From Lonsdalea britannica (GTDB taxonomy: Bacteria > Pseudomonadota > Gammaproteobacteria > Enterobacterales > Enterobacteriaceae), in the NCBI RefSeq assembly GCF_946477055.1, contig NZ_CAMKXG010000201.1, positions 1 to 6,549 on the forward strand: a stretch of DNA of 6,549 bases. The letters are read 5' to 3'. The translations under genes were made by a program, and so were the position numbers. Shown piece by piece: positions 1 to 5,196 of the stretch (positions are counted from its first letter, which is position 1; every line of letters starts with the position of its first letter). The notes beneath the pieces are model-generated. The model worked only from the letters and a program-made list of their open reading frames with translations. It did no database searches and was not told where the DNA came from.

Positions 1-677
1 TGACCCGCTTCGGTGATGTTGATGGTGTTATCACCGGTGACATTATCAATAGTGATACTGGCTTCCGGTGCAATAAGGTCAACGATGTAACCGCGATCGG
101 CGGTTGCCGTAGTCAGGTTGCCCGCATCATCGGTGGTAATGACTTCAGCATGGATCTGCGAATTATCAGCCAGCGTGCTGCCCGCGACATCCACGCTCCA
201 GACGTTGTTGCCATCGTCATCGTCAACCACAGAAGTTCTGTAGGTGTTTCCACCGATAGTCACCGTGACGGTGTCGCCGATTTTCACTTCACCGCCGACA
301 CGGCCGGTGATGGTCTGCGTCTCGCCAGATTCCGCCAAATTAACGCGGTCGTCAGACGTGATCGGGTCGATGGTGATCGTCGCTTCCGGCGCCAGAGTAT
401 CAACCGTTACGGAACCTTGAGAACCCTGACCGGGGTTACCGGCGTTATCCGTATAGCTTCCGTCAGGCACGGTGACGGACACCGGACCTTCGTAGTCGCT
501 TTCCGGCGTCAAAATCGCAACCCAGTGAGTCGGATCGTTAGGGTCCGGAGTCAGGCCGGTAATAGTGCCATGATCAACGGTGATATCCGTCAGGTCGAAA
601 TCTTTAGGCGTTTCCGAAAATTTGAACTCGACCTTTCCATCTTCTGCGAAGGAAATGACGAGCGCAGGAGCCGTTGT
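1..677 (-). repeat. Tandem bacterial Ig-like modules of the adhesin
   Basis: Starting at about residue 181 the adhesin has successive beta-rich modules, each opened by a T/LAPxx(x)I junction: TTAP at 181-184, LAPEATITID from 275, and IAPEASITID from 382. Module 1 (about 181-274, 396-677) has FSETPKDFDLTDITVDHGTIT and later YTDNAGN, resembling the Big_12-like Ig fold. Module 2 (about 275-380, 78-395) has an ITGRVGGEVKIGDTVTVTI stretch and NNVWSVDV, resembling the Big_13-like fold. A third module starts at 77 and is cut by the window edge. The second and third modules begin with very similar protein sequence but clearly diverged codons, so the repeats are not recent DNA duplications. Domain family names are from memory of patterns, not from a search. 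Confidence 0.75.
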
Positions 678-1217
678 ATCGGCAGAAGCCGCTTCAGAAG
701 AAGAATCAGTCGGCAAATCTGAACTGAGACGGCCGCCGGAAGTGTCTTCGGAAGAAACATCTGATGCAGAAGTTAGCGTTCCGGTCTCGTAACCAGAAGT
801 CGGATCCACCACGTTGCCTGTCAGGTCCAGTACGACGTTCTCACGATGACCGCCGCCCTCGCCGGCTTCACCAATGTCAGTACTGGCTTGGTTGCCTGCA
901 GCGGTAGCCTCAAGTGACTGCGTCGGGTCCAGACCCTTCGCGATAGCCTCCTGAACGTCAGCGACATCTTGTGTCTCTGCCGCACGATGCTCTGTGGTCG
1001 TCCCCATGTTCTGAGACTCGCTCCACTGGCTATCGCGTCCCAAATCCAGAGTCCGTCCATCCGGCAGTGAAATTGAAACGGCGCCAGCATTGCCTGTGGC
1101 CACTTGCTCGCCGCGATAGATATGGTCGCCAGCAGATACCTGACGTTGAGTACCATCCTGCGCTACGACAAATACTTGTCCGATAACAAACTTGATGGTA
1201 CCGATAACGCTACTCAC
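1..1217 (-). CDS. LapA/BapA-type giant adhesin, N-terminal part (partial, runs off left edge)
   Basis: This is the N-terminal 405 codons of a large T1SS-exported surface adhesin; the C-terminal end lies beyond position 1. The protein starts MSSVIGTIKFVIGQVFVVAQ and has no Sec signal peptide, as expected for a type I substrate. Residues 1 to about 140 match the LapA-type retention module: the VIGQVFVV strand, a DGRTLDLGRDSQW block (residues 53-65), an AIAKGLDPT helix region (91-99), TAAG at 105-108, and GGGH...VVLDLTGNVVDPTSGYET at about 121-145. A Ser/Asp-rich linker (about 146-180) leads into Ig-like modules (from about 181). The start is GTG at 1217-1215. It is well fixed because an in-frame TGA lies only four codons upstream and a GAGGAG Shine-Dalgarno sits 8 nt away. 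It is transcribed divergently from its putative exporter. Known role of the family: attachment and biofilm formation. The retention module is a strong call. Total length and C-terminal RTX content cannot be seen. Confidence 0.93.
   Translation of the reverse strand, partial: MSSVIGTIKFVIGQVFVVAQDGTQRQVSAGDHIYRGEQVATGNAGAVSISLPDGRTLDLGRDSQWSESQNMGTTTEHRAAETQDVADVQEAIAKGLDPTQSLEATAAGNQASTDIGEAGEGGGHRENVVLDLTGNVVDPTSGYETGTLTSASDVSSEDTSGGRLSSDLPTDSSSEAASADTTAPALVISFAEDGKVEFKFSETPKDFDLTDITVDHGTITGLTPDPNDPTHWVAILTPESDYEGPVSVTVPDGSYTDNAGNPGQGSQGSVTVDTLAPEATITIDPITSDDRVNLAESGETQTITGRVGGEVKIGDTVTVTIGGNTYRTSVVDDDDGNNVWSVDVAGSTLADNSQIHAEVITTDDAGNLTTATADRGYIVDLIAPEASITIDNVTGDNTINITEAG
894..905 (-). other. 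Predicted LapG-type proteolytic site (TAAG) in the adhesin retention module
   Basis: Codons 105-108 of the adhesin read ACC GCT GCA GGC, giving TAAG within the context LEATAAGNQ. In Pseudomonas LapA the periplasmic protease LapG cuts between the two alanines of a TAAG or similar motif at nearly the same residue number, downstream of the retention fold. The preceding DPTQSLEA and following GGGH segments also fit that family. The motif is seen directly. That a LapG homologue in this organism cuts it is inference, since no protease gene is in the window. Confidence 0.75.
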
Positions 1218-1225
1218 AATAGCAT

Positions 1226-1231
1226 CTCCTC
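1226..1231 (-). promoter_or_regulatory. Ribosome binding site of the adhesin gene
   Basis: The minus strand reads GAGGAG, 8 nt before the GTG start at 1217. It decides the start: an ATG between the two (minus strand ATGCTATTGTGA) is in another frame and stops at once, and in the adhesin frame a TGA overlaps this site, so no longer N-terminus is possible. Confidence 0.8.
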
Positions 1232-1237
1232 AATATT

Positions 1238-1256
1238 TTCGATGGAAACCATCGAA
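1238..1256 (-). promoter_or_regulatory. Perfect hairpin in the adhesin 5' leader
   Basis: TTCGATGG (1238-1245) and CCATCGAA (1249-1256) form a perfect 8-bp inverted repeat around a 3-nt loop. In the adhesin transcript it would lie 6 nt upstream of the GAGGAG ribosome binding site, a position where a stem could affect ribosome access or bind a regulator. The DNA palindrome could equally be an operator. Structure is seen; function is inference. Confidence 0.45.
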
Positions 1257-1281
1257 TGAAAAAACCGATTAAATTTATATG

Positions 1282-1308
1282 TAAAGCCTCTTTATAACTC
1301 AGGCTTTA
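1282..1308. repeat. Inverted repeat in the divergent intergenic region
   Basis: TAAAGCCT (1282-1289) and AGGCTTTA (1301-1308) are exact 8-bp inverted copies separated by 11 bp (centre to centre 19 bp). This geometry fits either a dimeric regulator site or a leader stem-loop in the adhesin mRNA. No downstream T-tract marks it as a terminator in either direction. Confidence 0.4.
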
Positions 1309-1394
1309 AAGGATGATTTCAATCTCTTGTTATTACTTTATTATTGCACCTGAAAGTATTTAGCTGACGTCAATGACTTGACTCAGCCCCTAAT

Positions 1395-1424
1395 ATAATA
1401 AAAAATTTGGAACATTCTTACCAA
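1395..1424 (-). promoter_or_regulatory. Candidate sigma-70-type promoter for the adhesin
   Basis: On the minus strand, TTGGTA (1424-1419) and TATTAT (1400-1395) are separated by 18 bp and match the -35 and -10 consensus at 4/6 and 5/6 positions. The TATTAT is followed by further A/T sequence. This would give an adhesin leader of about 170 nt containing both inverted repeats at 1282-1308 and 1238-1256. The region is AT-rich, so chance matches are likely. Confidence 0.3.
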
Positions 1425-1492
1425 AAATTTTACTCGATTAGAGCAAAGAATTTGCGGTAATGCGCCAATTTTTTCGATAAGCGGCTAATGGA

Positions 1493-1522
1493 TTGACAGC
1501 TATCATTTATTTAATGGATTGT
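1493..1522 (+). promoter_or_regulatory. Candidate promoter for the secretion operon
   Basis: A perfect -35 hexamer TTGACA lies at 1493-1498, about 90 nt before the favoured start of the first secretion gene. The best -10 at suitable spacing is poor: GATTGT at 1517-1522 (18-bp spacer, 3/6). A better -10-like TATCAT is at 1501-1506 but would need a different, poor -35. A promoter somewhere here is expected from the divergent layout; the exact elements are uncertain. Confidence 0.25.
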
Positions 1523-1574
1523 TAGTTCCTTTAGTCATTATTGAAAAAGAAATAACTCATTATTAATGGCATTC

Positions 1575-1579
1575 AGGAA
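1575..1579 (+). promoter_or_regulatory. Ribosome binding site deciding the TolC-like start
   Basis: AGGAA at 1575-1579 lies 10 nt before ATG 1590. The in-frame ATG at 1566 has only a weak purine run upstream (around 1547-1552). This favours 1590, which also leaves a compact signal peptide. Confidence 0.5.
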
Positions 1580-1589
1580 AAAGCGTTAT

Positions 1590-2942
1590 ATGAAGCGTAA
1601 AAATCCATTTGTTTCTTTACTTTTATTAATCACGGTTTCCCCTATTTCATTTGCAGATACGTTAAAAGATGCAATTGAAAACACGCTAAATACTCACCCT
1701 GAAATAAGTGCGGCAAGTAACAGTCGCCATTCAGCGGAGAGTAATGTGCGTGCCGCCCAGGGGGGCTATCTACCGAGTATTTCTCTTAACGCCGGTATCG
1801 GTAAAGAGAACCTCGACACCCCTTCCACTCGCGCTCAGAACAGTAACAACGACATTCTTACGCGTCGAGAAACATCAATCAACCTTAGTCAGAGGGTCTT
1901 TGACGGTTTCGAGACGTCGAATACCGTTGCTCAGCAAAAAGCGACCGTCAATTCCAGAGCTTACAAAACGCTGAATACCAGCGAGGCTCGCGCGCTCGAT
2001 GCAGTCCAGGCCTACCTCGACGTATTGCAGCGTCACGAATTTTTGCGTCTGGCTGAGGAAAACCTGAGCACGAACCAACGCATTTACGATCAAATTAAAC
2101 TGCGCTCCGAACAGGGAGTGGGCCGTCTTGCCGACCTGGAACAGGCCGAAGCCCGTGTCGCGCAGGCGCGTAACAATGTGCTGACCGAACAAACCAACCT
2201 GACCGATGCGGAAAGTAACTATTTCAGCGTCGTAGGTAAAGAGCCCGTCGGCCTGCAGCTCCCGAGCAACGATTTGCTGAACGTTCCCGCCACGCTGGTC
2301 GATGCGAAGCGCGTCATGGTGGCGAATAGCCCGATTCTGAAGTCTGCCGAGTCGGATATCGAAGCGACCAGAAAGCAGTACGAAGCTCAAAAATCCGGTT
2401 TCTATCCCAAATTCAACGTTGAGCTTGCCCGCACGTTAGACGAAAATGTCGACGGTACGCGCGGTAAATACAACGAATGGCAAGCCATGCTACGTATGCG
2501 CTATAACTTATATGAAGGCGGCAGTACCAAAGCGACGCTGGAATCGAAAGCTTTCCAGGTCAAAGAAGCGGAAGATGTTCGTAACAACACGTTGCGTCAG
2601 CTGAATGAAGAGTTGCGTCTTTCCTGGTCCGCGATGAATAATGCGCGCCAGCAGCTGCCTATCGCACAAGAATATGCAGAACGCAGCCGCCGCGTGCGCG
2701 ACGCCTACCAGAAGCAATTTAGTCTGGGCGAACGCACCCTGCTGGACGTGCTGGATAGTGAAAACGAACGCTTTACCGCACAACGCAGAATGGTTGAGAT
2801 TCGTTTCCTGTCGCTGTACAGCCAATATCGACTGAAAGCCCGTATGGGCGACCTATTGAACAGCCTGTCTATTCCTGCGCCATCCGCAGGTCAGAGCCTG
2901 AGCGCTGTCAATACGCAGGTAGATCTGCCTGACTTACAATAA
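1590..2942 (+). CDS. TolC-family outer-membrane channel of the type I system (LapE-like)
   Basis: This 450-residue protein is the outer-membrane exit duct of the secretion system. Residues 1-22 are a Sec signal peptide (MKRK, a leucine-rich core, SPISFA then D), so the mature protein starts near DTLKDAIENTLNTHPEI. It shows the two-fold internal repeat of TolC proteins: AAQGGYLPSISLNAG (55-69) corresponds to EAQKSGFYPKFNVELA (265-280), QRVFDGFETS (101-110) to RYNLYEGGSTK (304-314), and the YFSVVGKEP end of repeat one (211-219) to YRLKARMGDL (413-422). Long helical, Gln/Arg/Glu-rich segments between them fit the periplasmic tunnel. The length is usual for the T1SS TolC subfamily. It heads an operon with the ABC transporter and adaptor, which points to a dedicated channel rather than the general multidrug TolC. 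An in-frame ATG at 1566 would add eight residues; 1590 is preferred on ribosome binding site and signal peptide grounds. Confidence 0.92.
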   Translation: MKRKNPFVSLLLLITVSPISFADTLKDAIENTLNTHPEISAASNSRHSAESNVRAAQGGYLPSISLNAGIGKENLDTPSTRAQNSNNDILTRRETSINLSQRVFDGFETSNTVAQQKATVNSRAYKTLNTSEARALDAVQAYLDVLQRHEFLRLAEENLSTNQRIYDQIKLRSEQGVGRLADLEQAEARVAQARNNVLTEQTNLTDAESNYFSVVGKEPVGLQLPSNDLLNVPATLVDAKRVMVANSPILKSAESDIEATRKQYEAQKSGFYPKFNVELARTLDENVDGTRGKYNEWQAMLRMRYNLYEGGSTKATLESKAFQVKEAEDVRNNTLRQLNEELRLSWSAMNNARQQLPIAQEYAERSRRVRDAYQKQFSLGERTLLDVLDSENERFTAQRRMVEIRFLSLYSQYRLKARMGDLLNSLSIPAPSAGQSLSAVNTQVDLPDLQ

Positions 2943-2957
2943 TGTTTCAGTCAGCCT

Positions 2958-2985
2958 ATGCCTTTTCCGTCCGCGGAAAAGGCAT
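2958..2985 (+). promoter_or_regulatory. Strong hairpin between the channel and transporter genes
   Basis: ATGCCTTTTCCG (2958-2969) and CGGAAAAGGCAT (2974-2985) form a perfect 12-bp stem with a TCCG tetraloop (UNCG class). It lies 15 nt after the TolC-like stop and 8 nt before the next ribosome binding site. There is no real U-tract after it (TCTTAG), so it is a weak candidate for a full intrinsic terminator. It is more likely an mRNA-stabilising or partially attenuating element that would set the channel level apart from the two inner-membrane parts. Structure is seen; role is inferred. Confidence 0.6.
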
Positions 2986-2993
2986 TCTTAGTT

Positions 2994-2998
2994 AAGGA
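2994..2998 (+). promoter_or_regulatory. Ribosome binding site of the ABC transporter gene
   Basis: AAGGA at 2994-2998 lies 11 nt before ATG 3010 and 14 nt before the adjacent in-frame ATG at 3013. The spacing is rather long, and favours the first of the two tandem ATG codons. Confidence 0.5.
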
Positions 2999-3009
2999 AT
3001 GTTTGGTTA

Positions 3010-5196
3010 ATGATGCCACAGCATGAACAACCACCAGGCAGCACCGACGCCGCTGCCGCTTCCGTAAACCACGATCCTCGCAATCGTCACGATGACCCCC
3101 TGCTTGATAGCCTGTTGATCCTTTGCAAACTTCAGGGCAAAACCGCCAGCCGTACCACGCTGACCGCCGGATTGCCGCTCGCAGAGCAAAGACTGACTGT
3201 TGAACTGTTGCCGCGTGCCGCGGCGCGGGCAGGACTGCAGGCCCGCGTACTGAAACGACCGCTGAATGCGATCTCCGGTATGTCGCTGCCCGCGATGCTG
3301 CTGATGCGAGAAGGCCGTTCCGCCATTCTGCTAGGTTGGAACAGTGACGGCAGCGCTCGAATCATGCCCAGCGAAACCGAGGGCGGCGAGATTGTCGTCG
3401 AACACAGTACCTTGCAGCAAAACTATTTGGGACTAGTGATGTTCGCGCAGCCTCGACATTCGTTCGATCTGCAGCAAACCTCGTTGATCCCGCGTACAAA
3501 ATCCTGGTTCAAGGACACGCTGAAGCTGTCCCGCTTCCTGTATATGGACGCGATTCTCGCCAGCCTGCTCATCAACATCATCGCGCTCGCCACTCCCTTG
3601 TTCGTGATGAACGTTTATGACCGCGTGGTGCCCAACCAGGCGACGTCAACGCTATGGGTCCTCGCCCTCGGCGTCAGCGGCGCTTTCTTTTTTGATCTGA
3701 TATTGCGAACACTCCGCAGTATCTGTCTGGATATCGCGGGTAAAAAAACCGACCTTATCCTTTCCGCCACGCTGTTTGAACGCATCACCGGCATGGCGAT
3801 GAAAGCGCGCCCCGCCCGCGTCGGCAGCTTCGCGCAGAATATTCATGAATTTCAGCTGCTGCGGGACTTTCTGTCCTCGTTGACGCTGACCACGCTGATC
3901 GATTTTCCCTTTACGCTGCTGCTGTTGCTGGTCATTGGCATCATCGGCGGCCCGCTGGTGTGGATCCCTATCCTCGCCTTCCCGCTGGCGTTGCTGGTGA
4001 GCTGGGCGCTGCAAAAACCGCTGACCTCGACGATTGAAAAATCGCTGCATCTGGCGAGCGAACGTCAGGCGACGTTGATCGAAACGCTGACCGGGCTTGA
4101 TGCAATTAAGGTCAATAACGCGGAAAGCGAGCGTCAGCATCAGTGGGAGCAAACAATCGGCAGCCTCAGCCGTCTGGAAATGCGCGCGAAAACGCTCTCC
4201 TCTCTGGCGGTCAATCTGACACAGTGGTTCCAGCAGCTCGCGGGCGTCATCATGATCGTCGTCGGCGTTTATCTGCTGATCGACGGCAAACTGAGTATGG
4301 GTGCGCTCATCGCCTGCTACATGCTCAACGGACGCGCCTTGATTCCGCTGGGACAGATCTCCGGTCTGGTCACCCGCTATCAGCAGGCCAAACTGACGAT
4401 GGTGACAACCGAGCAAATGATGGAGCTGCCGCAGGAGCGCAAGGAAGACGAGCGCCCGCTGAAACGCGAAAGCATCATCGGCGGCATTGAGTTTCGCGAT
4501 GTCACCTTCAATTACCCGGAACAGAAGATGCGTTCCCTGTCGAACATCAACCTGACGATTCAGCCAGGTGAGAAAGTCGGCATCATTGGACGGACCGGGT
4601 CAGGCAAAAGCTCGCTGGAAAAATTACTCGTCAACCTCTACCAACCGACCAGCGGTAATCTGCTGATCGATGGGGTCGACTCGCGGCAGTTGGACGTCAG
4701 CGATCTGCGCCATAACATCGGTTATGTTCCGCAGGATATCCAGCTGTTCAGCGGCTCTCTGCGCGATAACCTGATTTGCGGCGCACGCTATGTGGAAGAC
4801 GAAGCCATGCTGCGCGCGGCCGACATCGCTGGCGTCAGCGAGTTCGCCCGACTTCATCCCGACGGGTATAACCTGCAGGTCGGCGAGCGAGGTTTACAGC
4901 TTTCGGGCGGCCAACGTCAGGCCGTAGCCATTGCACGAGCGCTGTTGCTGGAGCCGCCGATTCTGGTCATGGATGAACCTACCAGCGCGATGGATAACAG
5001 CAACGAAGATCGCCTCAAACAGGCACTGCAGTCCGCATTGATCAACAAGACGCTGCTACTGGTGACGCACCGCGTATCCATGCTGTCGCTGGTTGACCGC
5101 CTGGTCATTATGGATAAAGGCCGCATTATTGCCGACGGTCCGAAAGCCATCGTGATGGATGCATTAAAGAAGGGGCAGATCAATGCGTCTCGTTGA
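3010..5196 (+). CDS. Type I secretion ABC transporter with inactive C39-like domain (LapB-like)
   Basis: This 728-residue inner-membrane ABC exporter powers adhesin secretion. Residues about 28-150 form a C39-peptidase-like domain of the LapB kind (DDPLLDSLLILCKLQGK, then TAGLPL). The catalytic Cys-His-Asp positions do not appear conserved: no Cys stands about 12 residues before the Gly of KLQG, and REGRSAILLGW (100-110) lacks the His. It should therefore bind substrate, not cleave a leader. A six-helix membrane domain follows, with hydrophobic stretches at about 178-203, 212-234, 291-312, 314-333, 405-425 and 430-450. The ATPase domain (about 490-728) is intact: Walker A GRTGSGKSS (527-535), Q-loop Q575, signature LSGGQ (631-635), Walker B ILVMDEP (651-657, Glu656), D-loop SAMD, and H-loop His687. 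The length is normal for the family. The stop codon overlaps the adaptor start, showing tight coupling. Its substrate is inferred to be the divergent adhesin. Confidence 0.95.
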   Translation: MMPQHEQPPGSTDAAAASVNHDPRNRHDDPLLDSLLILCKLQGKTASRTTLTAGLPLAEQRLTVELLPRAAARAGLQARVLKRPLNAISGMSLPAMLLMREGRSAILLGWNSDGSARIMPSETEGGEIVVEHSTLQQNYLGLVMFAQPRHSFDLQQTSLIPRTKSWFKDTLKLSRFLYMDAILASLLINIIALATPLFVMNVYDRVVPNQATSTLWVLALGVSGAFFFDLILRTLRSICLDIAGKKTDLILSATLFERITGMAMKARPARVGSFAQNIHEFQLLRDFLSSLTLTTLIDFPFTLLLLLVIGIIGGPLVWIPILAFPLALLVSWALQKPLTSTIEKSLHLASERQATLIETLTGLDAIKVNNAESERQHQWEQTIGSLSRLEMRAKTLSSLAVNLTQWFQQLAGVIMIVVGVYLLIDGKLSMGALIACYMLNGRALIPLGQISGLVTRYQQAKLTMVTTEQMMELPQERKEDERPLKRESIIGGIEFRDVTFNYPEQKMRSLSNINLTIQPGEKVGIIGRTGSGKSSLEKLLVNLYQPTSGNLLIDGVDSRQLDVSDLRHNIGYVPQDIQLFSGSLRDNLICGARYVEDEAMLRAADIAGVSEFARLHPDGYNLQVGERGLQLSGGQRQAVAIARALLLEPPILVMDEPTSAMDNSNEDRLKQALQSALINKTLLLVTHRVSMLSLVDRLVIMDKGRIIADGPKAIVMDALKKGQINASR
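5168..5175 (+). promoter_or_regulatory. Ribosome binding site of the adaptor gene, inside the transporter gene
   Basis: AGAAGGGG at 5168-5175 lies 7 nt before ATG 5183 and within the last codons of the transporter gene. With the 14-bp gene overlap it supports translational coupling of the two inner-membrane components. Confidence 0.65.

Larger units (their letters stand above)
1218..1589. promoter_or_regulatory. AT-rich divergent regulatory region between adhesin and secretion operon
   Basis: This 372-bp stretch has no convincing gene. It is markedly richer in A and T than the flanking genes, a feature often linked to H-NS-type silencing of surface structures in enterobacteria (inference). 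Besides the elements listed separately it holds TGACGTCA at 1365-1372 followed by two more TGAC half-sites up to 1382, and an imperfect AT-rich inverted repeat around TTGG...CCAA (about 1402-1431) overlapping the candidate adhesin promoter. It is long enough to host regulators acting on both directions. Confidence 0.6.

Noticed and set aside
150..722. A 190-codon open frame on the plus strand.
   Set aside because: It is antisense to the adhesin, whose minus-strand frame has clear family motifs throughout. The plus-strand translation is Arg/Val-rich with no recognisable domain and no good ribosome binding site.
1256..1297. A 13-residue plus-strand frame (MKKPIKFICKASL) in the intergenic region.
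   Set aside because: There is only a weak GGAAA upstream, the frame is very short, and the region is explained by leader and operator features of the adhesin gene.
1566..1589. The upstream ATG at 1566 as the start of the TolC-like gene.
   Set aside because: It has no good ribosome binding site and would lengthen the signal peptide n-region to 12 or more residues. ATG 1590 has AGGAA at fair spacing. Not fully excluded.
1218..1589. CRISPR array, tRNA, insertion sequence or attachment site in the intergenic region.
   Set aside because: No regularly spaced direct repeats, no cloverleaf, no transposase remnant and no terminal inverted repeats with target duplication are visible.
1875..2390. A 171-codon minus-strand open frame inside the TolC-like gene.
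   Set aside because: It is an antisense shadow of a well-supported gene, with no recognisable motifs.
2958..2985. The hairpin as a classical rho-independent terminator ending a TolC-only transcript.
   Set aside because: No run of T follows the stem (TCTTAG), and the next gene is a functional partner only 25 bp away, so full termination is unlikely.
3652..4416. A 254-codon open frame on the minus strand opposite the transporter membrane domain.
   Set aside because: Its translation is a low-complexity Gln/Arg/Asp-rich product, typical of the reverse complement of GC-biased codons. The plus-strand ABC transporter accounts for the sequence.
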